Assembly (NCBI RefSeq): GCF_016887565.1
Contig: NZ_CP069396.1
Span: forward strand, 6,492,001 to 6,556,000
Length of the DNA stretch: 64,000 nt
Direction: 5' to 3'
From: Archangium violaceum
GTDB taxonomy: Bacteria > Myxococcota > Myxococcia > Myxococcales > Myxococcaceae
Part shown: piece after piece, positions 16,522-25,400 of the stretch
How the letters are laid out: each line of letters opens with the position of its first letter
Numbering within the stretch: the stretch's first letter is position 1
Position numbers and translations under genes: made by a program
Notes under the pieces: model-generated
Database searches by the model: none
Seen by the model: only the letters and a program-made list of their open reading frames with translations
What the model was told of the DNA's origin: nothing

Positions 16522-17865
16522 ATGCCGAAGGCACCCGCGAAACCCGCCGAGCGCATGGCGGACCCCGTCCTCCTATCCCTGTTCGATGTCCAGGAGGCCA
16601 CGCTTTCCAATGGCCTCAAGGTGCGTCTGCTCGCCAATCACCAAACGCCCGTGGTGAGCCTCTACACCTTCTTCCAGGTGGGCAGCCGCAACGAGCGGCC
16701 CGGCATCACCGGCATCAGCCACCTCTTCGAGCACATGATGTTCAACGGGGCGAAGAAGTACGGCCCCAAGCAGTTCGACAAGGTGCTCGAGTCCAACGGC
16801 GGCCGCTCCAACGCGTACACGTCCACGGACATGACGGTGTACTACGAGGACTTCGCCTCGGACGCGCTGGAGACGGTGTTGGACCTGGAGTCGGACCGGA
16901 TGCGCGCGCTGCGCATCAACGACGACTCGCTCACCAGCGAGCGCCAGGTGGTGATGGAGGAGCGCCGCGCCCGGGTGGACAACGACATCACCGGGATGAT
17001 GGACGAGGAGCTGGGCACGCTCCTGTGGAAGGCGCACCCGTACCGCTGGCCGGTCATCGGGTGGATGAAGGACATCGAGAACATCACCCGCCAGGACTGC
17101 GAGCAGTACTTCCGCACCTACTACGCGCCCAACAACGCGGTGCTCTACATCTGCGGGGACATCGACCCGAAGAAGACGCTCGCGCTGGTGCGCCGCTACT
17201 ACGGGGACATCCCCAAGGGCCCCACGCCCGCGTCCGTGCTCGACGCCGAGCCTCCCCAGAAGGGCGAGCGCCGCGCCGAGCTGCGCCACCCCGCCCAGTC
17301 CCCGTCGGTGATGATCGCCTACCGGGGTCCGGCGGCGCGTGACGAGGAGACGCTCATCCTGGACATCATCCAGTACGCGCTGACGAAGGGTGAGGGCAGC
17401 CGGCTGGTGAAGAAGCTCGTCTACGAGACGCAGCTGGCCATCTCCGTGGGAGTGGACTGGGGCTGGAGGATCGATCCCGGCGCCATCCTGGTCTTCCTGG
17501 AGCTCAAGCCGGACTCGGAGCCGCGCAAGGTGGAGGAGGTCGTCTACGAGGAGCTGGCGCGCGTGGCGCGCGAGGGCCTCACGGAGCGCGAGCTGCAGAA
17601 GGCGAAGAACAACCTGCGGGCGGACCACCTGCGGGAGCTGGCGACGAACAGCGGGCGTGCGCACGCCATGGGCCATTACGAGGCGCTGCTGGGCTCGTGG
17701 CGGGACGGGCTGTCGCTGCCCTCGGTGTACGCGGCCGCCACGAACGAGCAGGTGAAGGCGGTGGCGGCGAAGTACTTCGTCCCCGAGCGCCGCTCCGTGG
17801 TGACGCTCCTCCCCGCGCCGGGTGAGGCCGCCGAGGAAATCGAAGACGGAAAGGACGTCGAGTAG
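16522..17865 (+). CDS. M16 family zinc protease, catalytic subunit
   Basis: 447 residues. The inverted zinc motif HxxEH is present as HLFEH (H67-H71), and the third ligand is in the helix QVVMEERR about 75 residues later (near E147). This marks an active M16 (pitrilysin/insulinase/processing-peptidase) metalloprotease. No signal peptide is seen. The next gene, 2 bp downstream, encodes the inactive partner, so the product is probably one half of a two-chain M16B clamshell that degrades or processes short peptides. ATG 16522 is the first start after the divergent P450 promoter region, and the shared intergenic gap is only 96 bp. Confidence 0.93.
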   Translation: MPKAPAKPAERMADPVLLSLFDVQEATLSNGLKVRLLANHQTPVVSLYTFFQVGSRNERPGITGISHLFEHMMFNGAKKYGPKQFDKVLESNGGRSNAYTSTDMTVYYEDFASDALETVLDLESDRMRALRINDDSLTSERQVVMEERRARVDNDITGMMDEELGTLLWKAHPYRWPVIGWMKDIENITRQDCEQYFRTYYAPNNAVLYICGDIDPKKTLALVRRYYGDIPKGPTPASVLDAEPPQKGERRAELRHPAQSPSVMIAYRGPAARDEETLILDIIQYALTKGEGSRLVKKLVYETQLAISVGVDWGWRIDPGAILVFLELKPDSEPRKVEEVVYEELARVAREGLTERELQKAKNNLRADHLRELATNSGRAHAMGHYEALLGSWRDGLSLPSVYAAATNEQVKAVAAKYFVPERRSVVTLLPAPGEAAEEIEDGKDVE

Positions 17866-17867
17866 AG

Positions 17868-19271
17868 ATGGCCACCCGAGCCAAGACCCTGAAGAAGAAG
17901 GCGGCCCCGGCCAGGAAGGCCGCCCCCGTCAAGAAGGCGGCCCCCACCACGACGGGCGCCCTGACGCTGCCCACCCTGCACGAGAGCACCACCTCCAGCG
18001 GACTGAAGGTGCTGGCCGCCGAGCGCGGGCCGCTGCCGCTGGTGGCCATGCGGCTCGTCATCCGCGCCGGGAGCGCGACGGATCCCGCGGACAAGCACGG
18101 CCTGGCGGACTTCACCGCGCGCCTGCTGCGCCGGGGCACGGCGAGGATGAGCGCGGACGAGCTCGACGAGGCGATCGAGTTCGTCGGCGCGAGCTTCTCC
18201 GTGGGCAGCAACGAGGACATCCTCTCGCTCTTCATCACCACGCCGGCCGAGTACTTCCCGGACATGCTGTCCATCCTCGGGCAGCTGGTGCGCGAGCCCT
18301 CCTTCCCCGAGCGCGAGGTGGAGCAGTCGCGCGAGCGGACACTGGCGGGCTTCTCCAATGACCTGGACGATCCCTCCGTCATCGCCGACCGGGCCTTCAC
18401 GCGGGCGCTGTGGGGCAAACACCCGTACGGGCATGACGTGGGAGGCAGCACCGCGCACGTGCGGACCTTCACGCGGGATGATCTGGTGCGCTTCCACCGG
18501 GAGCGGATGGGTCCTCGGGTGTCGCTGCTGACGGTGGTGGGCGCGGTGAGCCCGCAGCGGGTGGCGGAGGAGGCGGAGAAGGCCTTCGCCGGCTGGGAGG
18601 GCGGGCCGGAGGCGCCGGTGGAGCTCGCGTCGGGCGACACGGTGGCCACGGGCCGGGTGATCGTGGTGGACAAGCCGGACCAGACGCAGTCGCAGGTACG
18701 CATCGGCGGGCCGGGCTACCGGCTCGGCCATCCGGACTACTTCCCGGCCACGGCGATGAACATCGCGCTGGGAGGGGGCTTCACCTCGCGGCTGGTGAAC
18801 GAGGTGCGCGTGGAGCGCGGCCTGACGTACGGCATCCACAGCTACTTCGACGCGATGAGCGCGGGAGGCGTGTTCGGCATCTCCACGTTCACCAAGACGG
18901 AGACCACGCGGGAGATCATCGACGTGTCGCTGGCCGAGGTGGCCAAGGTGCGCCAGGGAGGCATTCCCGCGGGCGAGCTGAAGAAGGCCCAGCGCTACCT
19001 GGCGGGGCTGTACCCGCTGCGCACGGAGACGAACGAGTCGGTGGCCGCGGTCATCAGCGACATCCGGGTGCACGGGCTCGGGGACGACTGGGTGGAGAAG
19101 TTCCGGGAGCGGCTGCTGGCGGTGAAGCCGAAGCAGACGGTGGAGGTGGCGGCGAAGTACCTGTTCTCCAAGTCGCCGCTGATCGTCGTGCTGGGGCGCG
19201 CGGATGCGATTGGCAAGCAACTCAAGGGGCTGGGCCCGGTGACGGTGGTCCCGGCCTCGGAGTACGAGTGA
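17868..19271 (+). CDS. M16 family protease-like protein, non-catalytic partner
   Basis: 467 residues. It has the M16 fold, but the zinc motif has degenerated to HGLAD where the upstream partner has HLFEH, so it cannot bind zinc in the normal way. It keeps the Arg/Tyr pair segment (GFTSRLVNEVRVERGLTYG) that binds substrate in non-catalytic M16 halves. The first ~30 residues are a Lys/Ala/Pro-rich tail (KKKAAPARKAAPVKKAAP) of unknown use. Separated from the catalytic gene by 2 bp and overlapping the next gene by GTGA, it is clearly co-translated. Together with the upstream protein it should form a heterodimeric peptidase. Confidence 0.92.
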   Translation: MATRAKTLKKKAAPARKAAPVKKAAPTTTGALTLPTLHESTTSSGLKVLAAERGPLPLVAMRLVIRAGSATDPADKHGLADFTARLLRRGTARMSADELDEAIEFVGASFSVGSNEDILSLFITTPAEYFPDMLSILGQLVREPSFPEREVEQSRERTLAGFSNDLDDPSVIADRAFTRALWGKHPYGHDVGGSTAHVRTFTRDDLVRFHRERMGPRVSLLTVVGAVSPQRVAEEAEKAFAGWEGGPEAPVELASGDTVATGRVIVVDKPDQTQSQVRIGGPGYRLGHPDYFPATAMNIALGGGFTSRLVNEVRVERGLTYGIHSYFDAMSAGGVFGISTFTKTETTREIIDVSLAEVAKVRQGGIPAGELKKAQRYLAGLYPLRTETNESVAAVISDIRVHGLGDDWVEKFRERLLAVKPKQTVEVAAKYLFSKSPLIVVLGRADAIGKQLKGLGPVTVVPASEYE

Positions 19272-19972
19272 GCGACGTCCGCGTTCTCTTCGAGGGCGCG
19301 GGGCTGCTCGCGGTGGACAAGCCGGCGGGGATGCTGGTCATCCCCGGCCGCGCCGAGGGGAGCGGGCCGTCGCTGCGCGAGGTGCTGGAGGAGCGGCTGG
19401 GGCGCAAGGTGTACGTGGTGCACCGGTTGGATCGGGACACCTCGGGGGTGGTGGTGTTCGCCCTGGAGCCGGAGAAGCACCGGACGCTGTCGATGGCCTT
19501 CGAGGCGGGCAAGGTGCGCAAGCGCTACCTGGCGCTGGTGGAGGGCCGGGTGGAGGCGCCTCGAATGGTGGACGCGGCGCTGGCGCCCGCGCGCAAGGGC
19601 CGCATGCGGGTGGCGAGGCCGGGTGAGGAGGGGAAGCCCTCGCGCACGCGGGTGAGGCCGGTGGAGGTGTTCGCGGCGGCGTCACTGGTGGAGGCCGAGC
19701 CGGAGACGGGGCGGACGCATCAGATCCGCGTGCACCTGCTGTCGGAGGGGCACCCGCTGCTGGTAGATCACCAGTACGGGCGGGCCGAGCCGCTGAAGGC
19801 GAAGGAGCTGGGCGGGGAGGGGGAGGAGGAAGTACTGGCGCGGACGCCGCTGCACGCGGCGAGGCTGGAGTGGCCGGCGATGCCCGGAGTGGAGGCGAGG
19901 ACGCTGGAGTCCCCGCTACCCGCGGACATGGCGAGGACCGTGGAGTTGCTGCGCAAGGCCCCCTCTCCGTGA
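19268..19972 (+). CDS. RluA-family pseudouridine synthase
   Basis: 234 residues. The family converts specific uridines in rRNA or tRNA to pseudouridine. The catalytic motif HRLDRDTSG carries the nucleophilic Asp (D55), and the downstream segments RKRYLALVEG and ETGRTHQIRVHLLSEGHPLLVD are characteristic. There is no S4 RNA-binding domain, as in RluA/TruC-type short members. GTG 19268 overlaps the TGA of the M16 gene, indicating coupling. That linkage is probably organisational rather than functional. The target site cannot be told from sequence. Confidence 0.93.
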   Translation: MSDVRVLFEGAGLLAVDKPAGMLVIPGRAEGSGPSLREVLEERLGRKVYVVHRLDRDTSGVVVFALEPEKHRTLSMAFEAGKVRKRYLALVEGRVEAPRMVDAALAPARKGRMRVARPGEEGKPSRTRVRPVEVFAAASLVEAEPETGRTHQIRVHLLSEGHPLLVDHQYGRAEPLKAKELGGEGEEEVLARTPLHAARLEWPAMPGVEARTLESPLPADMARTVELLRKAPSP

Positions 19973-20087
19973 TTGGAGCACCGTATCCACTCGGCGGAGC
20001 GGTGCGCAGTGTAGTCACTGGTCGGCAGGGTACGAAGGCATCATGTAGAGCGGTTCTGGTGCGCTGCTCCTGGCTCCGCTTGCCCTC

Positions 20088-20363
20088 TAGTGGAGTGTCC
20101 GACAAGTTTTTCAACATAGTCGGGAGAGACATCGGCGCAGCACCACATCGAGGAGAACGCCGGCTGCTCGGCGGCCTACCCAACTCGCGGAGACGATACC
20201 GAAGGTAGTGCGCCTTCGAGCCAGAAACCGCCCCAGAGGCACCTTCCGATCGCGCGCTGCTCGAACTGGTCTGACCATCGGACCAGTTGCTTGAACTCGC
20301 GCCCGGAGACCGCCTCGTTCTCGCTCCGCGACTATGTTGAAAGACTTGTCGGACACTCCACTA
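20088..20363. mobile_element. MITE, 276 bp, with 35-nt terminal inverted repeats and TA ends
   Basis: The ends 20088-20122 and 20329-20363 are inverted copies that match at 34 of 35 positions; each begins TAGTGGAGTGTCC. The terminal TA on both sides fits a TA target duplication as in IS630/Tc1-type elements. The interior has no plausible gene but carries the AACTGGTC/GACCAGTT hairpin also seen at 9741-9797. It ends 14 bp before the next start codon. The rest of the 405-bp gap between the pseudouridine synthase and that gene (19973-20087) shows nothing recognisable. Confidence 0.85.
20264..20288. repeat. Inverted repeat AACTGGTC/GACCAGTT, copy 2 (inside the MITE)
   Basis: Arms at 20264-20271 and 20281-20288 enclose a 9-nt loop. 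The same arms and loop length occur at 9757-9781, and similar bases flank both copies (the downstream CGCGCCC box is shared). This supports a common mobile or repetitive origin. Confidence 0.75.
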
Positions 20364-20377
20364 GTCCGGAGACCGAG

Positions 20378-20776
20378 ATGAGCTACGACCACAACTTCGA
20401 CGTCGATTGCGTCTTCGACATCCTGCGCACCATCAACGAAAAGTACCCAGAAGGCTCCCCAGAGGACGAAGCACTCCGAATCGCCGCAGTGGCACTGTTC
20501 TACGTCCGTGAAATCCAGAAGCTGGACGACTATCGCGAGTTCTTCCGCTCGTTCTACACGCCCGCCATCGATTACATCGTCGTGTCCCAGACGTTCGCCA
20601 CGAGAGAAGAGGCGGACGAGTGGCTCGGAAGTGGAAAAGCAAGGGATGGCGCTCTCGTCCGGATCACTGGCCAGGGATTCCAGGTCATGCCCGAGCGCAA
20701 GGGCGCGGGCTTGCGGTTCGTCAGGATGCCCCTGCCGGAAGAACTGATGAAGAACCATCCTCCGAAGTCAGATTAG
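20378..20776 (+). CDS. Small cytosolic protein, function unknown, directly behind a MITE
   Basis: 132 residues, not recognised. It is acidic in its first half (DHNFDVDCVFDILRTINEKYPEGSPEDEALRIAAVALFYVRE), with a helical segment followed by YIVVSQTFATREEADEWLGSG, which reads like a small sheet-helix unit. ATG 20378 is chosen because GGAG lies six to ten bases upstream (20368-20371). Longer starts would run into the MITE. Because the element ends at 20363, the native promoter has been displaced or replaced, and any promoter must now lie in or beyond the element. Codon use is less GC-biased than in the neighbours, which hints at an accessory gene. Confidence 0.7.
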   Translation: MSYDHNFDVDCVFDILRTINEKYPEGSPEDEALRIAAVALFYVREIQKLDDYREFFRSFYTPAIDYIVVSQTFATREEADEWLGSGKARDGALVRITGQGFQVMPERKGAGLRFVRMPLPEELMKNHPPKSD

Positions 20777-20805
20777 TGAGGGTAGGGCAGTGGCCCGCCG
20801 AGCGC

Positions 20806-21123
20806 CTACCTGGCGTCCAGGGCGGGAGGGGCTTGTGTCTCGCGGCGCAGCTGCGCATCGAGCCAGAAGGTTCCGCCCGGCACCAGCGACGCGACGAAGG
20901 CCAGCGTCACCCGCTTGAAGCCCCAGCGGTGCTCGATCGCCGCCATCATCAGCGTGTACAGGTAGGCGATGAACAGCACGCCGTGAGCCATTCCCACCAC
21001 GCGCACCATCTGGGGCATGCCCAGCGCGTACTTCAACGGCATGGCGATGAACAGGAGGAGCAGGAAGGACAGTCCCTCCCAGAAGGCGACGAGGCGGAAA
21101 CGTCCGAGGGGCGTGGTCAACAT
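20806..21123 (-). CDS. DUF3817-type small integral membrane protein
   Basis: 105 residues with three hydrophobic helices (LVAFWEGLSFLLLLFIAMPLKY, VGMAHGVLFIAYLYTLMMAA, LAFVASLVPGGTFWLDAQL). The order and motifs (R(F/L)...EG...L.....PLKY, HG..F..Y, P.GTF..D) fit the DUF3817 family, whose function is not established. ATG 21123 is used. It overlaps the stop of a possible 49-residue membrane ORF read from the same strand, so the two could be co-translated. It converges on the small gene at 20378. Confidence 0.8.
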   Translation of the reverse strand: MLTTPLGRFRLVAFWEGLSFLLLLFIAMPLKYALGMPQMVRVVGMAHGVLFIAYLYTLMMAAIEHRWGFKRVTLAFVASLVPGGTFWLDAQLRRETQAPPALDAR

Positions 21124-21266
21124 GGTGTGGATTCCCTGCTCACGGCCACGAACCGTCCGGCAATCAGCGAGCCGGCGGCCGAGATGTACGTGGCCACTGT
21201 CATCAGGATGAAAAGGAAGGCGAAGAAGTTCGCCGGGATCCGAACAAAACCCCGGTGATGGACCAC
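21117..21266 (-). CDS. Possible 49-residue single-pass membrane peptide
   Basis: A short frame from GTG 21266 encodes one strong hydrophobic stretch (ANFFAFLFILMTVATYISA) followed by GSLIAGRFVAVSRES. Its stop overlaps the ATG of the DUF3817 gene by seven bases. Codons end mostly in G or C, as in real genes here. There is no good Shine-Dalgarno and no known family, so it may also be chance. The frame stays open upstream of GTG 21266 without an obvious better start. Confidence 0.4.
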   Translation of the reverse strand: MVHHRGFVRIPANFFAFLFILMTVATYISAAGSLIAGRFVAVSRESTPC

Positions 21267-21399
21267 CAGGGTACAGGGGCCGGAACGGTCTTCCCAGGGG
21301 CTGCTGCGGACAGGGGCGCGGAACGCATGACGGTGATGAGATAACCTCTCGCGCCATGAGCGGGCGCACCGCCCATCCTATAGAGGGAGACCCACGACC

Positions 21400-21909
21400 A
21401 TGCAACGCCAGTCCTCAGTCGCGTGGATGCTGACGGTCGGATTCATCATCATTACCACCGGAGCATGCTCTCACGCTTCCAGTGATGTCCGCGAAGGGCC
21501 AGCCTTATCGAGGGAGACATACGAGGCGTACGGCGACGAGTCCGAGGACGGCGTACGTATCAAGGGCAGCACGGTTGCCAGCCGCATTCAGGCGTTGATC
21601 GCACAGGGTCGATTCGCCGAGGCTGAAACACTCATCGCTGAAGCGAGTGCCGGGAGTCTGATCTCTCGGGAGCAGGCCGCCCGGCTGCTGAACGATATTG
21701 CCCGTCTCAATACGAGGCTGGGGGATATCCCCGCCACGTTGCAGCGTGTCAGGGACTTTCCTTCTCAGCTTCGGGACCACACGCTCTATGAGATCGAGCA
21801 GATGTTGAATGCCAAGGACTACAGCCTCGCGACGCAAGCTCAACTCAAGATGGCCAAGAAGCTCATCCTCGAATCCCCACGTTTGATGGAGAAGGGAGGA
21901 GATCTGTGA
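21400..21909 (+). CDS. Lipoprotein, function unknown
   Basis: 169 residues. The N-terminus is a lipoprotein signal (MLTVGFIIITTGAC, with the lipobox ending at Cys near residue 24). The mature part is mostly helical and rich in Ala, Leu, Arg and Gln (SRIQALIAQGRFAEAETLIAEA, LLNDIARLNTRLGDIPATLQR), reading like one or two TPR-type hairpins. GC content is lower than in neighbouring genes, an accessory-gene sign. Its stop overlaps the start of the next gene (GTGA at 21906-21909), so the two form a coupled pair. The arrangement resembles lipoprotein/partner or toxin/immunity doublets, but no toxin domain is visible. Confidence 0.75.
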   Translation: MQRQSSVAWMLTVGFIIITTGACSHASSDVREGPALSRETYEAYGDESEDGVRIKGSTVASRIQALIAQGRFAEAETLIAEASAGSLISREQAARLLNDIARLNTRLGDIPATLQRVRDFPSQLRDHTLYEIEQMLNAKDYSLATQAQLKMAKKLILESPRLMEKGGDL

Positions 21910-22463
21910 CGCATCCCAGTCTCGACGAGTTGGTGGCAAGAATGCAGGCTGCTCGCGCGGAGGGTTGCGACAACCGCCCCAGTCGGGAGCAATTGCGGTT
22001 GCATCGAGCACTGGTCGAGTCCTGTCCCGCGTTCACGCCCAACCTGCTCGAACTCGCTCGTCTCTTGCGGCTCGACGATGCGCCACCCCCCGACTCGGGT
22101 GGCGAGGAGACCCTGCCGGAGATCCGGCGTCTGTTGGAGCTGGCCGTGCGGGCTTCGGGTCGAAGTGCCCCAGCCCTGGTGGAGCTCGCCTACTTCCTGG
22201 ACATCTTCCATGACTCGCCGCCCGAGGCCGAGACGCTCTTCGAGGAAGCAGCACGGAGGTCACTGCGCACGCTCGAGGAAGCCTGGGCGGGACTGATCAG
22301 CTTCTGGTCCTCGAAGAGGACCCGGGAGTCGCTGAGCAAGGCGCTTCAGCTTGGCGAGACGGCGGAGAAGCTCTTCCCGGATTCCGAGCGCATCGGCCAT
22401 GAGTTGCGCTTCGCCAGGGATCTGGCGGTGACGGATGGTCTGCTTCCACCCGAGCAGCCCTGA
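21906..22463 (+). CDS. TPR-like helical protein coupled to the preceding lipoprotein
   Basis: 185 residues. GTG 21906 overlaps the lipoprotein stop. The sequence is all-helical with TPR-like periodicity (LRLHRALVESCPAFTPNLLELARLL, LLELAVRASGRSAPALVELAYFLD, AETLFEEAARRSLRTLEEAWAGLISFW, ALQLGETAEKLFPDSERIGHELRFARDL). No signal peptide, so it is cytosolic. It probably binds the lipoprotein or another partner. It ends 6 bp before the convergent kinase gene. I do not recognise a family beyond the TPR-like fold. Confidence 0.7.
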   Translation: MTHPSLDELVARMQAARAEGCDNRPSREQLRLHRALVESCPAFTPNLLELARLLRLDDAPPPDSGGEETLPEIRRLLELAVRASGRSAPALVELAYFLDIFHDSPPEAETLFEEAARRSLRTLEEAWAGLISFWSSKRTRESLSKALQLGETAEKLFPDSERIGHELRFARDLAVTDGLLPPEQP

Positions 22464-22469
22464 GCCCGT

Positions 22470-25400
22470 TCAGGGCTCGGAAGGTGCATCCGCGCACAGC
22501 CGCAGGCCGACGCTGAGATCCCTGAAGTCGGGCTCGGGCGTCTCGCGGTTGGGCGCGCGGGCCGTGCTGGCGCCGAAGTAGTAGCTGCCTCCACGAGCCA
22601 CCGGACGGCCCGGCTGGAGCACGGAGTCGGTCCACTCGAAGACGTTGCCCACCATGTCGTCCAGGCCGAAGGGGCTCCGCGACTCGGGGTGGCGGCCCAC
22701 CTCGTCCGGGCCGAAGTTGGCGCCCACCTTGCCGTAGGTCTCGTCGAAGTTGGCCTGCTCGGGAAGCAGTGTGTCCCCGTGCGGAAACTCCCGCTCGTCC
22801 GCGCCTCGGGCGGCGTGCTCCCACTCCAGCTCGTTGCACAGCCGCGCGCCGGGAACGCGGCCCGTCCGGGCCAGCCAGGCCGCGTAGGCCCGGGCGTCCT
22901 CGTAGTTGATGGCCCCCACCGGCATGCGCCACCAGTCCTGCTCCACGTCACGCGGGCGCTGCGTGTAGCGGATGGGCTCGCCCTGGTCCGCCTCGTACGG
23001 CACCGTCCGGGGCTTGAAGCGCAGGTGCCAGCGTCCGTCCGGCCGCCGCTTCAACGCCACCTCGGCGTCCACCGACGCCACCGAGGCTCCATGCGGGACG
23101 CGGCGGGCCAGCTCCTCCGGGGAGAGCGTCTCCAGCCAGGCCACGTACTCGCCATATGTCACCTCGGTGCGGGAGATGAGGTAGGGCCCCGTCTCCACCT
23201 CGTGCAGCGGCACCGTGTCGAAGAACTGCCGGATGTTCTCGTCCGCCGCCGTGCCGAAGAGGAAGGTGCCGCGCGGCACGTAGACGAAGCCCTCGGGGAC
23301 CCGGGTGGCCTCCGGCAGGGCCAGCTCCAGGGTGCGTTCGGCGCCGGGCTCGGCTCGCAGCAGGTAGCTCACCGGAGCCCTCCCGGGCGCGCTCAGTTCC
23401 ACCACCCAGGTGCCGCGCTCCAGTGAGAGCCCCTCCTGCGGAGTGGGGCCCGGCTGGCGAGCCGGAGACAACACCCGCTTCCCGTCATGGGTGGTCTCGT
23501 AGCGCGCCAGCGACACCGTGGCTCCGGTGGGCCGGGTGCGCAGGTTCAGCCGCATGGGCGCCTCCCAGCGCGCCAGTTGCTCGCCCTGGGTGTCATAGAG
23601 GCGCAGGCGCTGCAGCAGCTCGTCCCGGGCGTCGGGGTGGAAGGTGCGCTCGGCGAGTCCGGCGCGCTCGGCGAGCACCTCCGCGAAGGCCTTCCGGAGC
23701 TCCTCTCGGCCCGGATCGAGCACCAGCACCCGCTCCAGTGCGTCACTGGCACGGGCATACGCCCGATCCGTTTCCACCTGGAGCCGGCGCGCCTCGGCCC
23801 AACGCGGCCGGGCCTCCTCCTGCTTGCCCGTGTCGAAGAGGGCGAAGGACTCCGTGCGTGCTCGCGTCAGCGTCCGGTTCCGTTCGCGGGCATGCTCCAG
23901 GCGGCCCCGCGCCTCCGTCAGCTGCGCGCGCACCTGCTTCTCCAGCGTGTACCAGTCATTCACCCGCTCGCCCACGTACACCAGCGCCAGCGAGGCGAGG
24001 AATCCCGCGGCGAGCACCCGTGTGAGCACCCTCCCGTGGCGCACCGCCTGGCGCGAAGACTCGAGGAAGGTGCTCTCCCGCACCGAGAGGCCCTCGGGGG
24101 CGAGCGCGTGGACCTCGGCCAGGTGCCGGGCTCCCCAGAGTGCCTCGCGCGGACGCCCCAGCCGCTCCCACTCCGCGGCGGCCCGCTCCAGCCGGGCGTG
24201 CAGCTGGCGCGCCTCGTTGGCCTCGGCCAGCCACTGGGCGAGCCGCGTCCAGCCCGTGAGGAGCGCCTCGTGGGCGATGTCGAAGGTGGTGCCTTCCTCG
24301 GAGCGGCGGGCCACCACCAGGCGCGCGCGGATGAGCGCCTCCAGCGCGCCGCGCGAGGCCGGATCATTTCCGAGCAGCTCGGGCTCGGAGCGGCGGGCGC
24401 GCGTGCCGTCCACCGTGACGAGCCGCATGAGCAACCGCCGCGCCGCCACCTGTTGATCCGGCAGCAGCTGGTCGATGACGCCATCCGCGTACCGGGCGAG
24501 CGCGCCATTGACTCCGCCCAGTGCATCCAGCGCCGCGGCGGGGATGATGCCCCGGGCGCGATCTCGCGCCTCCCACAGCTCCGCGAGGGTGAACTGGAGG
24601 AGCGGCAAGCTGCCCTCGGCGCGCAGGGTAGACTCCACCAGCGAGCCGATGAGGGCCTCGGACTCGAAGCGCGCGCCCTTGACGCGGGCGGGGCCCGTCA
24701 CCACCTCGCGCACCTCGGCGCGGCCCAGCGGGCGCAGCAGGTAGAGGGCACGCGCGAGGGCCTCGCCCAGGCCGGGCAGCGCGCCGAGCCGGGTGAGGAA
24801 GTCGCTCCGGGCCGTGGCCAGCAGGCGCAGCCCCGGCACTCCCGAGGCGAGCTGTCCCAGCAGCTCCGCCGCTTGCGCCGCCTCCATCGACTCACTGAGG
24901 GTGGTGAGCTCCTCGAGCTGATCCACGTGGAGGATCACCCCCCGGCGCGAGCCCCCTCCGAGGGCGGCGCGCAGGGCCCGCACCAGGGTGGTGGGCTCGG
25001 CGCGGGCGAGCTGGTCGATGCGCGCCTCCTCCAGGGGCACGTGGGGGGCGAGCGCGGCGGCGAGGCCGGACACGGGGCGGCGGCCGGGCACCATGCGCGC
25101 CACGCTCCACTGGAAGCCATCCTCCAGCGCGCCCTCCACCACCCGGGGCAGCACGCCCGCCGAGCACAGGGAGGACTTGCCCACGCCCGAGTCGCCGGTG
25201 ACGAGGACGAAGGAGCTGGCGCGCAGCCGCTCCAGCACGGCGCGGATCTCCTGGCGTCGGCCGAAGAAGAGGGCGCGGTGCTCCTCCTGGAAGGCCTGCA
25301 GGCCGCGGTAGGGGTTGCCCTCGGGGACGCGCGCGGCGGTGTCGCCGGCCTTCAAGTCCTCCAGCGCTTCCAGCAGCTCGTCGGCGGAGGCGAAGCGCTC

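Noticed and set aside
20291-20377. Longer start of the 132-residue protein inside the MITE
   Set aside because: The 29 extra residues come from the mobile element, and the SD GGAG precedes ATG 20378.
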